46,164 nt of DNA from a bacterium (lineage in GTDB: Bacteria; SZUA-79; Acidulodesulfobacterales; Acidulodesulfobacteraceae), in assembly GCA_021822485.1 (NCBI GenBank), contig JAKAQP010000008.1, positions 1 to 46,164 on the forward strand. The letters are read 5' to 3'. The notes beneath the pieces are model-generated. The model was not told the DNA's origin. It made no database searches and was given only the letters and a program-made list of their open reading frames with translations. Positions 9,898 to 18,081 of this stretch are shown here, one piece after another; within the stretch, counting starts at the first letter, position 1; every line of letters begins with the position of its first letter. Both the position numbers and the translations under genes were made by a program.

Positions 9898-11120
9898 CCC
9901 TTAATGGCTTTTCCCAGATTAAATATCGGTAAATACATGGCTACTACAAGCGTGCCTACTACAATGCCCAGAAATACGATAAGCGCAGGCTCCAACATTT
10001 GCGTGAGATTATTAACGGCGTTATCGACCTCTTCATCGTAATAATCGGCTACTTTTGCAAGCATAGAATCGAGATTTCCGGTTTTTTCTCCGACGGTAAT
10101 CATCTGTATCACAAGGGGAGGAAAAAGGTTGGTTTTGTTTAATGCCAAGCTTAAAGGCGAACCTGAAGAAACCTCGTCTTTCGTCCGCATTAAAGATTCT
10201 TCTATTATCTTATTGCCGCTTGTCTTAGAAACTATTTCTAATCCCGCCAGTATCGGCACGCCGCTTTCTACCATCGTCGAAAGCGTTCTGGCAAATCTTG
10301 CTATAGCGACTTTTTTTAGCAGAATGCCTATAACGGGTATCTTAAGCATCATCCTGTCGATATTGCGCTTTCCGTTTTCCTTTTTTCCGTATGCTTTAAA
10401 AGCAAATATTAAAATGCCTAATGCAATAATAATATATAGTATATACGCCCTCACAAAATTAGAAAAATCTATTACATACCTTGTGAGAGCAGGCAGCTTA
10501 GCGCCTACGCTTGCAAAAAGACTGGCAAAAACGGGGATTACGAAAGTCATTAGTATTATAATTACGCCTACTGCAACGCTTAAAACTACTATAGGGTATA
10601 TCATTGCACTTTTTATTTTTCTTTTTAATTTTAATATTTTTTCAAAATAAACCGATAATCTTTTGAAAACTCTGTCTAATACTCCTCCCTTTTCGCCTGA
10701 TTCGACTAAATTAACGTAAAGGTCGTTAAAAACTTTCGGAAATTTTCTCAAACTGTCCGATAAAGAGGCGCCGCTTTCTATTCCTTCTTTTATCTTTGTA
10801 AGAATACCTTTTAGCTCTTTATTTTTCTGCTGTTCAACCATTATGGAAAGGCCTTGCAGTATGGGAACTCCCGATTCTATAAGCGATGAAAACTGCCTAG
10901 TAAAAACTATCAAGTTGTTATCGCTTATTTTTGTATTAGGACCGATTTTTTTGTTTCCCTGAAGGCTTAAAGTAAAAAAATCACTTTTTTTCTTTATGCT
11001 TATAGGAAAAACATCCATCTTTCTTATAGCTTCTATAACCTGCTCATTGTTATCTGCGGCAATCTCGCCGCTTACATACTCTCCTGAATGCTTTTTTCCT
11101 CTCCACTGATAAGTCGCCAT
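9894..11120 (-). CDS. pilC: Type IV pilus inner-membrane platform protein PilC (GspF family)
   Basis: 408 residues. N-terminal YQWRGKKHSGEYVSGEI is the family start. Two homologous cytoplasmic T2SSF domains are seen (FTRQFSSLIESGVPILQGL and FARTLSTMVESGVPILAGL), separated by two membrane segments (about 170-245), with a third at the C-terminus. PilC is the membrane base on which PilB and PilT act. The conserved EP(A/L) near the last helix (MLEPALIVFLG) is present. GGAG lies upstream of the ATG. Overlaps pilS by four bases. Confidence 0.95.
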   Translation of the reverse strand: MATYQWRGKKHSGEYVSGEIAADNNEQVIEAIRKMDVFPISIKKKSDFFTLSLQGNKKIGPNTKISDNNLIVFTRQFSSLIESGVPILQGLSIMVEQQKNKELKGILTKIKEGIESGASLSDSLRKFPKVFNDLYVNLVESGEKGGVLDRVFKRLSVYFEKILKLKRKIKSAMIYPIVVLSVAVGVIIILMTFVIPVFASLFASVGAKLPALTRYVIDFSNFVRAYILYIIIALGILIFAFKAYGKKENGKRNIDRMMLKIPVIGILLKKVAIARFARTLSTMVESGVPILAGLEIVSKTSGNKIIEESLMRTKDEVSSGSPLSLALNKTNLFPPLVIQMITVGEKTGNLDSMLAKVADYYDEEVDNAVNNLTQMLEPALIVFLGIVVGTLVVAMYLPIFNLGKAIKG

Positions 11121-11137
11121 TTTAAAAGTTTCTCCAA

Positions 11138-12325
11138 TTATAAATTACTAAAATCTATTCCAGAAAAAGGGTTGTCTGAATCAATGCCGTTTTTTTCTAA
11201 TGAAGCGTCTGAAACATTAGAAGGCTTATTTGGTGCCGTATTCAATCCTCCTTTAGACATTAGCCCTGAATTTATAGCCTGTTTCAGTTCCTCCACGTCG
11301 GATGACCTGTTATATGCATATTCTTCGCTTATTATTTTTTTATTCACTAAAGAAGCAAGAGCCTGGTTCAAAGTCTGCATACCGTATTTTTCCTGCCCTA
11401 ATTGAAGCTGGGAATATATTTGATGTATTTTATTTTCTCTAATTAAGTTTCTAATAGCGGCATTGGGAATCATTAATTCTGCAGCCAGAATTCTGCCCGG
11501 AGTATCAATTCTTGGAATAAGGGTCTGGGAAAGAACGGCGACGAGCGAAAGAGAAAGCGACGATCTTACTTCGGGCTGCTGATTCGGAGGAAATATGTCT
11601 ATAATCCTGCTTATAGTTTGAACAGCAGAGTTTGTATGAAGCGTTCCGAACGTAAGATGCCCGGTTTCGGCTATTGTAAGGGCGGCTTCCATAGTCTCCA
11701 TATCTCTAATTTCGCCGACGAGAACGACATCGGGGTCTTCCCTTAAAATATGCTTTAAAGCTTCCGAAAAACTGCTTGAATCCTGGCCTATCTCTCTCTG
11801 GTTGACTAAACATCCCTTATGCTGGAAAACATACTCGATAGGATCTTCGATAGTAATAATATGTTCATGCCTCGTCTGATTAATAGCGTCTATCATCCCC
11901 GCAAGAGTAGTAGTTTTACCAGAACCGGTAGGACCAGTGACTAGAACGAGACCTCTCGGCGCATTAATAATTTCTTTAACCATGGGGGGAAGACCAAGAT
12001 TGTCGATAGAGGGAATTTCATGCGGTATAACCCTGAACGCGCCTGCAATCGAACTCCTGTCGTAATATAAATTGCCTCTGAATCTCGAAACGCCTTTCTG
12101 GCTAAAAGAAAAATCGAGTTCATGGGTTTCTTCGAATTTCTTCTTCTGAAGATCGGTAATAATACCGTAACAAAGTCCCTGCGTATCGGCAGGACTGAGA
12201 ACGGGAAAATTTAAAGGAACCAGTGACCCCCTTAATCTTATTTGCGGAGGAGTACCTGCGGCTATATGAAGGTCGGAAGCGCCTTGATCCACCGTGGTTT
12301 TTAATAAATCTGCTATGGAAGGCAT
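11138..12325 (-). CDS. pilT: Type IV pilus retraction ATPase PilT
   Basis: 395 residues. Walker A GPTGSGKTTT, Asp box, Walker B (DPDVVLVGEIRDMET) and His box (TGHLTFGTLHTNSA) are present, plus AIRNLIRENK, the PilT-specific AIRNLIRE motif needed for retraction. Length exceeds the common ~345 because of a ~45-residue polar tail (ending GIDFSNL) that has no recognisable domain. Strong ribosome site AGGAG (12332-12336) six bases before the ATG, and its own sigma70 promoter in the pilB-pilT gap. First of the pilT-pilC-pilS-pilR run. Confidence 0.96.
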   Translation of the reverse strand: MPSIADLLKTTVDQGASDLHIAAGTPPQIRLRGSLVPLNFPVLSPADTQGLCYGIITDLQKKKFEETHELDFSFSQKGVSRFRGNLYYDRSSIAGAFRVIPHEIPSIDNLGLPPMVKEIINAPRGLVLVTGPTGSGKTTTLAGMIDAINQTRHEHIITIEDPIEYVFQHKGCLVNQREIGQDSSSFSEALKHILREDPDVVLVGEIRDMETMEAALTIAETGHLTFGTLHTNSAVQTISRIIDIFPPNQQPEVRSSLSLSLVAVLSQTLIPRIDTPGRILAAELMIPNAAIRNLIRENKIHQIYSQLQLGQEKYGMQTLNQALASLVNKKIISEEYAYNRSSDVEELKQAINSGLMSKGGLNTAPNKPSNVSDASLEKNGIDSDNPFSGIDFSNL

Positions 12326-12390
12326 ATGCGGCTCCTTTTATATACGTCGATATATTTTAATTATATTTAATATTTTTACTAATAATATAT

Positions 12391-12419
12391 AGCATAATAA
12401 TATTAATGATTAATGTCAA
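12391..12419 (-). promoter_or_regulatory. Sigma70 promoter for pilT-pilC-pilS-pilR
   Basis: Consensus TTGACA (12414-12419), 17 bases, then TATGCT (12391-12396) on the minus strand, in the 104-base gap between pilB and pilT. The predicted start is near 12384, about 59 bases before the pilT ATG. Confidence 0.65.
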
Positions 12420-12429
12420 GCGTTTCGAA

Positions 12430-14280
12430 TTATATATCTATATTATTCGAATCCAAATATTGAATTATCTCCTCCAATGAAGTAATCCCTTCTAAAAATT
12501 TTTCTTTTGCCGATTCTCTAAGCGCTTTCATTCCCTTATCTACGGCAGTATTATGTATTTCGAATTCGTTGGCATTTTCATAAATTTTATTTTTAATATC
12601 GTCGTTTACGTCCAGAACTTCGTATATTGCTATCCTTCCCTTATATCCGGTTTTGTTGCAAGCGTTGCAACCCTTTGCCTTATAAAAACGTTTGCCCGAA
12701 AGTTCCTGCATATTAAATCCGAGTTTTAATATCGCATTTACATCCGGATAATACGGTTCTTTGCACTCGGCGCATAATTTTCTTATAAGCCTCTGGGCAA
12801 TGATAAGGTTCAAACTTGAAGCAACCAAAAAAGGCTCTACTTTCATGTTAATAAGCCTTGAGATTGTAGAAGCGGCACTGTTTGTATGAATGGTCGAAAG
12901 CACTAAATGCCCCGTAAGCGCCGCTTTTATGGCAATTTCGGCAGTTTCTAGATCTCTAATTTCGCCGACCATTATTATATCGGGGTCCTGCCTCAAAAAC
13001 GACCTTAATGCGGAAGCAAACGTCAAACCTATTTCTTCGTTAACTAAAACCTGATTAATACCCTGAATATTATATTCGACTGGATCTTCCGCCGTAGAAA
13101 TATTCACGTCCGGTCTGTTTACGTCCGAAAGAGCGCTGTATAACGTGGTGGTTTTACCCGAACCGGTAGGTCCGGTAACTAAAATCATGCCGTATGGCTT
13201 ATGTATAGCATTTTTGAAGTCTTTTAACTGCTGTTCCGAAAATCCGAGTTTTCGCATATCAAGCTGTAAATTGGCTTTATCTAAAACCCTGATGACTATT
13301 TTTTCTCCGAAAAGCGTCGGAAGGCATGAAACTCTCATATCGACTTCTTTGTTGTCCATCCTTGCCTTAATTCTTCCGTCCTGAGGGAGCCTTCTTTCCG
13401 CTATGTCTAATTGCGCCATTATTTTAAGCCGGGAAGTTATCGGATTTTTTAACTGTCCTGGTATCTTCATCTGCTCTATTAATTTACCGTCGATGCGATA
13501 TCTAATCCTAACGATAGTCTCATATGGTTCTACATGTATATCGCTTGCATTAATTTTTACGGCGTCCAAAAGAACCTTATTTACAAATCTTATAATAGGC
13601 TGTTCCGATGACGACCTTTGAAGTTCGGATATATCCAATTCTTCATTGGTTTCTTCTATGGCAATGGAATTAAGATAATCTTTATTTTCAGTAAGAATAC
13701 TTGAGGCATTATAATATTTAGATAAAGCTGAGGCTATCTCGTTTTCGGATGCGACAACGACTTCTATATTTAAACCGGTTAAAAATTTTATATCGTCTAA
13801 AGCCTCCACCCTTGTAGGATCGGCTACTGCAAGATACAAGGTATTGCCCTGCCTTTTAAAAGGAATCACATGCAGTTTAACCGCTAAATCCGGAGGAATA
13901 AGTTTTATTACGCTTTCGGGAATTTCGTTATCGAGGAGATTTACCGTAGCGGCGCCGAACTCTTTGGAAAGAAAAGAAACAAGGTCGGCATCTTTAATAA
14001 AGCCTAACTTGGTTAGTTGCCTGCCTATACTGCCGCCGTAACGTTTTTGTTCTTCTAACGCAGAATTTAATTCCGCAGTGGTTATTATGCCGTTTTTAAC
14101 TAAAATTTCGCCGAGTTTTAAATCTTTTAGCTTTTCCCCTTTTGAAATTCCGCTGCGGATCCTCTCCTGCATCAGAAGAGCATTGGATATATCGTCTTTT
14201 TTGGCGACGCCGTGCTTTACTAATATATCGCCTAATTTATCGCTAGTAAAATTGGAAGGCGTTATAAAATCGTTATTCAT
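12430..14280 (-). CDS. pilB: Type IV pilus extension ATPase PilB with MshEN repeats
   Basis: 616 residues from ATG 14280. Three N-terminal LGxxLxxxG repeats (about 14-38, 54-78 and 83-107). The last two have the spacing of an MshEN domain, a known c-di-GMP-binding module; the first is an extra half unit. The ATPase core has GPTGSGKTTT, Walker B (DPDIIMVGEIRDLET), the His box, and the PilB/GspE zinc motif C..C (LCAEC) with C..C (GCNAC). It powers pilus assembly. An upstream in-frame TTG (14304) overlaps a candidate -10 box, so the ATG is preferred although it lacks a clear Shine-Dalgarno. Four genes from the kinase pair, downstream of aroE. Confidence 0.95.
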   Translation of the reverse strand: MNNDFITPSNFTSDKLGDILVKHGVAKKDDISNALLMQERIRSGISKGEKLKDLKLGEILVKNGIITTAELNSALEEQKRYGGSIGRQLTKLGFIKDADLVSFLSKEFGAATVNLLDNEIPESVIKLIPPDLAVKLHVIPFKRQGNTLYLAVADPTRVEALDDIKFLTGLNIEVVVASENEIASALSKYYNASSILTENKDYLNSIAIEETNEELDISELQRSSSEQPIIRFVNKVLLDAVKINASDIHVEPYETIVRIRYRIDGKLIEQMKIPGQLKNPITSRLKIMAQLDIAERRLPQDGRIKARMDNKEVDMRVSCLPTLFGEKIVIRVLDKANLQLDMRKLGFSEQQLKDFKNAIHKPYGMILVTGPTGSGKTTTLYSALSDVNRPDVNISTAEDPVEYNIQGINQVLVNEEIGLTFASALRSFLRQDPDIIMVGEIRDLETAEIAIKAALTGHLVLSTIHTNSAASTISRLINMKVEPFLVASSLNLIIAQRLIRKLCAECKEPYYPDVNAILKLGFNMQELSGKRFYKAKGCNACNKTGYKGRIAIYEVLDVNDDIKNKIYENANEFEIHNTAVDKGMKALRESAKEKFLEGITSLEEIIQYLDSNNIDI

Positions 14281-14295
14281 ATTTATACCATCGCG

Positions 14296-14325
14296 ATTAT
14301 ACAATAATAAGAATAAGCATGTAAT
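14296..14325 (-). promoter_or_regulatory. Candidate promoter for pilB
   Basis: A perfect TATAAT (14296-14301, minus strand) lies with ATTACA (14320-14325) 18 bases upstream, four of six matches to TTGACA. The start would fall near 14289, giving a leader of only about nine bases to the ATG at 14280. Confidence 0.4.
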
Positions 14326-14385
14326 TTTTTAACTATTATTTATTAAGATGTCCGCTTATTAAATTTTACCACATAAGCTTATTTT

Positions 14386-15285
14386 TTAAAATATACCGCT
14401 TAAAAAATCTTTAATGTAATTAAACTCGATCCTCCTGCCCGTCCATATATAAAAACTTTCTATAGCTTGAAATAAAAGCATAGACAGTCCGTTTGCAAAT
14501 TTCAAGCATTTTTCTTCTAAACCGTTTAAAAACAAAGATGATTTTTCTAAATAAGATATATCCATGAAAAAAAAATTATTTTTAAAAAATTTTAAACGGT
14601 CAAAAATGCCTTCGGCAAAATTTTTGTTCCCGTCCGAAGGAGTTACCGTATTGATTAATATGCCGCAACCGTTAATAGAGGCAATATCGGTTTTTTCTGA
14701 AATACCGTTAAATTTAAAATCGGAACAAATAATTTCGGTAAAAGAATTTAAAGATTGTTTCCATAAATCTGCTTCTTTTTTTAGTTTTTCCGCATTGGAG
14801 AAACTGCGATTAATTATCAGAACATATTTTGCGTTGGATTTTATTAAAGCATACAATACCGCTCTTGCCGCTCCTCCGGATCCTAACAGAATAACGGTTT
14901 TACCGCTTATGCCTTCGTTAAATTCATAATTTACGGCATTAATAAAACCCGTTATATCGGTGTTATAACCGCGATAAAAACCGTCAGGCTCTAAATTAAT
15001 CGTATTGACCGCGCCTATCGTTTCGGCCTGTGCATCTAAACAATCTAAATATTCCAGAACTTTGGTTTTATAAGGCTGGGTTACGTTTGCTCCTTTCATC
15101 CCCATAGCTTTGAAACCTTTAACCGCGGCAGGAAACAGTTCCGGAGAAACGTCGAATTTACCGTAACATAAATTTATACTGAGGAGTTTAGCTATAGAAT
15201 TATGAATTAAAGGGGAAAGAGTGTAATCTATTTTATATCCAAAAATACCGCATAGACTCAAGTTGAAGTCCTTACTTATTTTCAT
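14386..15285 (-). CDS. aroE: Shikimate dehydrogenase (NADP+)
   Basis: 299 residues. Shikimate-binding LSPLIHNS near the N-terminus, catalytic Lys in NVTQPYKTK, Asp in YNTDITGF, nucleotide-binding GSGGAARAV and the NRS loop of NADP-specific enzymes. It reduces 3-dehydroshikimate to shikimate in aromatic amino acid synthesis. The ATG overlaps the stop of the DUF4388 gene as ATGA, so the two are translationally coupled. The C-terminal half is rich in Phe, Lys and Asn, as in most proteins here. Confidence 0.95.
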   Translation of the reverse strand: MKISKDFNLSLCGIFGYKIDYTLSPLIHNSIAKLLSINLCYGKFDVSPELFPAAVKGFKAMGMKGANVTQPYKTKVLEYLDCLDAQAETIGAVNTINLEPDGFYRGYNTDITGFINAVNYEFNEGISGKTVILLGSGGAARAVLYALIKSNAKYVLIINRSFSNAEKLKKEADLWKQSLNSFTEIICSDFKFNGISEKTDIASINGCGILINTVTPSDGNKNFAEGIFDRLKFFKNNFFFMDISYLEKSSLFLNGLEEKCLKFANGLSMLLFQAIESFYIWTGRRIEFNYIKDFLSGIF

Positions 15286-16235
15286 ATTGAGTTCATCAGT
15301 ATCTGCTTTAAAAGATAGTCTATTTTCGCCGCTTTCTTATCGTCGATGAACATATAAACGTATCTTTCTATATCCTGAATAGTTTTAGTCAGCGCCTGTT
15401 TGTCTCCGCTATTTAAAACATTATAATCGACGGGCACCTTTTCGGCTTTATTTCCTAACTGCTCTTTAAGCACCTTTTTAACGAAATTTATTAATTCCTG
15501 CCTGTTTAAATGTTCGTTATGAGGGAGATCGACTTTTATATATCCGCTCTGCAGCAAATTATAGAGGGTTTTAAGAACAAAAAAATCGTTTTCTACGGTC
15601 AAAGAAAGAATCTGATTTATACTTTTTTTTCCGTCCACCAAAGAAAGAACGTTCCATACTGCGGGAGTAAGAGACAGCGGCCGTATATTTCCGCTTCTGT
15701 TCGTAACTACCGAAGGAATATAATTTTTCGAAGGTATGACTTTAGAAATCACGGATAATTCATCGCGCCTTTTTTTACATTCGGTTAGAATAGGCGACAG
15801 ATCCATAGGATTTGCAAAATTTATTATATCAGGCAAAGGCTTTTCATCGAACCCAAATTCTCCGTTGGTTAAGAATAGTATATAGTTTAAGGTTTCAGAT
15901 ATATAGCTTGACGTAAATTCATTTTCTTTAGCCTTTGGAATAGACTCCGATTTAAAAAAATATATGTCAAAACCCGCAGTGGTTTTATAATACGTACGGT
16001 ATTTCTCTAATATCTGAAGATAGTCTTTTTTACCCATATCCAGCAGTTTTACCGCTAATTTTTCCAAAATATAGTTATCCGAAATCGATAGAAAATAAAG
16101 CCTGCCTTCTTTAATAAAAAGTTTAGCGGCAAAATTTTCGAATCTTAAATTTAATACTCCCGTTTTTTTTGAAATTTCCAGAAATTTCAAAACGTCGAAA
16201 AGTTCCAGATTTGTTATGTTTCCTTTTACGTCCAT
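15282..16235 (-). CDS. DUF4388 (PATAN-type) domain protein
   Basis: 317 residues. The first ~100 match the DUF4388/PATAN pattern: ITNLELFDVLKFLEISKKTG then GRLYFLSISD, a fold found in signalling and motility regulators of deltaproteobacteria and cyanobacteria. The middle part has a winged-helix-like segment (VWNVLSLVDGKKSINQILSL), typical of the C-terminus of such proteins. No enzyme motif or membrane segment. Coupled to aroE and upstream of the pilus motor genes, which makes a role in pilus or surface signalling possible but unproven. A palindrome overlapping its -10 box suggests regulated expression. Confidence 0.75.
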   Translation of the reverse strand: MDVKGNITNLELFDVLKFLEISKKTGVLNLRFENFAAKLFIKEGRLYFLSISDNYILEKLAVKLLDMGKKDYLQILEKYRTYYKTTAGFDIYFFKSESIPKAKENEFTSSYISETLNYILFLTNGEFGFDEKPLPDIINFANPMDLSPILTECKKRRDELSVISKVIPSKNYIPSVVTNRSGNIRPLSLTPAVWNVLSLVDGKKSINQILSLTVENDFFVLKTLYNLLQSGYIKVDLPHNEHLNRQELINFVKKVLKEQLGNKAEKVPVDYNVLNSGDKQALTKTIQDIERYVYMFIDDKKAAKIDYLLKQILMNSI

Positions 16236-16273
16236 AATAATAACCTTTTTTATAATTACAAGTTTAATAGTCT

Positions 16274-16302
16274 ATTGTATTATATCACGGTTATGATACA
16301 AT
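16274..16302. promoter_or_regulatory. 29-bp imperfect palindrome overlapping a -10 box
   Basis: Arms ATTGTATTATA and TATGATACAAT pair at 11 positions (one T-G) around a 7-base centre. On the minus strand a TATAAT at 16279-16284 sits inside it, giving a start near 16272 and a 37-base leader for the DUF4388 gene. No T-run follows, so an operator is likelier than a terminator. Confidence 0.5.
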
Positions 16303-16320
16303 AAAAATATATAGAGACTG

Positions 16321-16656
16321 TCACTTATGAATTTCAAGCTCTCTAATTAAATGAAGTAAGAATCTGTTTACCACGGCTACGAATATGGAACCGAAAAACA
16401 GAACCAGTCCAATTAGAAAATATGACAGGTCTATATTATTAAGAGATGAAATGAAAAAAAATGCTCCGGCCTCCGCCAGGAAAAAGAAAAACATAAAAAC
16501 CCACATGATAGCAAGCCATTTTCCTACAAACCCTCCCGGTATTCTTTTCATTAAAGAAGCCGCAATAATCATGTTTGCAAACATTATCACGGCGCCGAGC
16601 ACTACCAAGACGTAAAATAAATTCATAAAACTTAAAGCATGGCTTAAATAGGACAT
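16321..16656 (-). CDS. Small membrane protein, function unknown
   Basis: 111 residues with three hydrophobic helices (about 11-34, 47-70 and 77-100) and a short charged C-terminal tail (RELEIHK). No recognised domain, no cysteines. The start is supported by GGAGA six bases before the ATG. The gene is transcribed away from xseB; its upstream region contains the tandem palindromic repeats at 16670-16748. It lies just before the DUF4388 gene with an 85-base gap that seems to carry a separate promoter, so the two need not be co-expressed. Confidence 0.7.
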   Translation of the reverse strand: MSYLSHALSFMNLFYVLVVLGAVIMFANMIIAASLMKRIPGGFVGKWLAIMWVFMFFFFLAEAGAFFFISSLNNIDLSYFLIGLVLFFGSIFVAVVNRFLLHLIRELEIHK

Positions 16657-16669
16657 TTTATTTCTCCAT

Positions 16670-16748
16670 TTTTGTGATGGGTAAGAATTGAATTCTGCCC
16701 CATTGTTTCATTTTGTGATGGGTAAGAATTAAATTCTGCCCCATTGTT
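16670..16748. repeat. Two tandem 38-bp palindromic units (REP-like)
   Basis: Units 16670-16707 and 16711-16748 differ at one base and are separated by three bases. Each contains nested inverted repeats: ATGGG...CCCAT outside and AGAATT-N-AATTCT inside, with two mismatched positions between. They lie in the 222-base gap between divergent genes and are seen nowhere else in the window. The shape is that of REP/BIME elements; the rest of the gap is AT-rich without other signals except the xseB promoter. Confidence 0.8.
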
Positions 16749-16841
16749 ATTTAAAAAATTAATATTAATTTAATAATACAAAATAGATATATTTTTTTCA
16801 ATACATTTTTTTTATAAATAATAAAGTCTTTTAAATTTGGA

Positions 16842-16870
16842 TTGATATTTTTTTCCATTTTTCTTATAAT
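16842..16870 (+). promoter_or_regulatory. Sigma70 promoter for xseB-ispA-dxs-tlyA
   Basis: TTGATA (16842-16847), 17 bases, TATAAT (16865-16870), the same hexamers and spacing as the rimP promoter. The -10 box ends eight bases before the xseB ATG, so the transcript should begin at or within about two bases of the start codon. Confidence 0.7.
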
Positions 16871-16878
16871 TAAAATAT

Positions 16879-17142
16879 ATGGAAAATATTAATACTTCGG
16901 AAAAAAAAATAAATGTCCCTACATTTGAAGAAGTTCTTAAAAAATTAGAGGAAAGCGTCCTCAACCTCGAAAAAGGCGATATAGGATTAGACGAATCCAT
17001 AAAAATTTACGAAGACGGAATAAAATATTCGGATTATCTTCTTGAAAGGCTTGATTCCGCAGAAAAAAGAATAGAAGAATTAAGCGCAAAAAACGACGAA
17101 AAAGATAAACACTCTTTCGGAGTCGAAAATTTAAATATATGA
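16879..17142 (+). CDS. xseB: Exodeoxyribonuclease VII small subunit
   Basis: 87 residues with the XseB signature TFEEVLKKLEESVLNLEKGD, then the acidic helix LDESIKIYEDGIKYS. XseB assembles on XseA to form the nuclease that degrades single-stranded DNA; xseA is not in the window. The C-terminal 20 residues are a charged tail. It is the first gene of the operon, has no Shine-Dalgarno, and its promoter predicts a leaderless or nearly leaderless mRNA. The stop overlaps the ispA start as ATGA. Confidence 0.93.
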   Translation: MENINTSEKKINVPTFEEVLKKLEESVLNLEKGDIGLDESIKIYEDGIKYSDYLLERLDSAEKRIEELSAKNDEKDKHSFGVENLNI

Positions 17143-18053
17143 ACGGCCTGCCTTTATATATAGAAATTAATAAAAAATTAATAGACCTCTTTATTCAAGA
17201 CCATTTTAAAAAAATGGATTACGGAAAAAAATTTCCGCATAATAAATTTTCTCTTCCCGATATAATGCTATATACGCTTACTACGCCAGGCAAACGAATA
17301 AGGCCTATTATGGTTATGCTTACGGCGGAAAGTTTAGGTTTTTCCGATAAAAAAAAACTGCTTCCTTTCGCCTCTTCTATAGAACTTATCCACTCGTATT
17401 CCTTAATACACGACGACCTGCCTTCAATGGACAACGACAGTCTCCGCAGAGGAAAGCCTACAAGCCACATAGTATTCGGCGAAGCCTCCGCAATACTTGC
17501 GGGCGACGCGCTTCTTACCGAAGCTTTTGCTATGCTTTCCGATAAAAATTATTGCGGATGGCTGGAACCGGAAAAAACGTTAAACATAATCAGAGAAATT
17601 GCATATGCTTCCGGAGCCGGAGGTCTTGTCGAAGGACAGTTCCACGATGTAGATTCTTTCGGCCAACCTTTAAATCCGGAACAAATAGAATACATCAACG
17701 AAAAAAAAACGGCGTCTCTTATTTCGGCTGCTTGCGCCGTAGGCGCAATTTTGTCGGGAAAAGACGAATCGGTAGTATTGGAATTTAAAAGATTCGGATT
17801 AAATTTAGGATTAGCTTTTCAAGCCATTGACGATATTCTAGGTATTTTAGGAAACGAAGAAGTTATAGGAAAAACGGCGGGCATCGATAAAATAAACCGT
17901 AAATCCACCGTCGCCGAACAAATGGGCATTGAGAAAACTAAAGAGCTTATTAAAGAATACAACGAAATAGCACTATCGTCTATAGAAAAAACAGGCGCCG
18001 AAAAGACATTGCTTATAGAATTAATAAATTATCTTACCGACAGGATAAGTTAA
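17139..18053 (+). CDS. ispA: Polyprenyl (farnesyl/geranylgeranyl) diphosphate synthase
   Basis: 304 residues. First Asp-rich motif HDDLPSMDNDSLRRGKPT (DDxxxxD, bacterial IspA type) and second motif AFQAIDDILGI, where the usual last Asp of DDxxD is Gly. This DDxxG form is known from other prenyl synthases and need not inactivate the enzyme. KRIRP binds isopentenyl diphosphate. It condenses IPP with DMAPP/GPP. Set between xseB (4-base overlap) and dxs, a conserved order placing it in the MEP isoprenoid pathway. Product chain length cannot be fixed from sequence by eye. Confidence 0.93.
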   Translation: MNGLPLYIEINKKLIDLFIQDHFKKMDYGKKFPHNKFSLPDIMLYTLTTPGKRIRPIMVMLTAESLGFSDKKKLLPFASSIELIHSYSLIHDDLPSMDNDSLRRGKPTSHIVFGEASAILAGDALLTEAFAMLSDKNYCGWLEPEKTLNIIREIAYASGAGGLVEGQFHDVDSFGQPLNPEQIEYINEKKTASLISAACAVGAILSGKDESVVLEFKRFGLNLGLAFQAIDDILGILGNEEVIGKTAGIDKINRKSTVAEQMGIEKTKELIKEYNEIALSSIEKTGAEKTLLIELINYLTDRIS

Positions 18054-18081
18054 ATTAAATAAAATAAAAAGCTTTTACTAT

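Noticed and set aside
14564-14929. Open frames antisense to aroE and other genes (for example also 22924-23457 and 34736-35161)
   Set aside because: They mirror clearly conserved genes on the other strand and show no domain or ribosome site of their own.
17139-18053. Loss of the last Asp in the second Asp-rich motif of IspA as a sign of inactivation
   Set aside because: DDxxG forms occur in functional prenyl synthases, and all other key residues are present.
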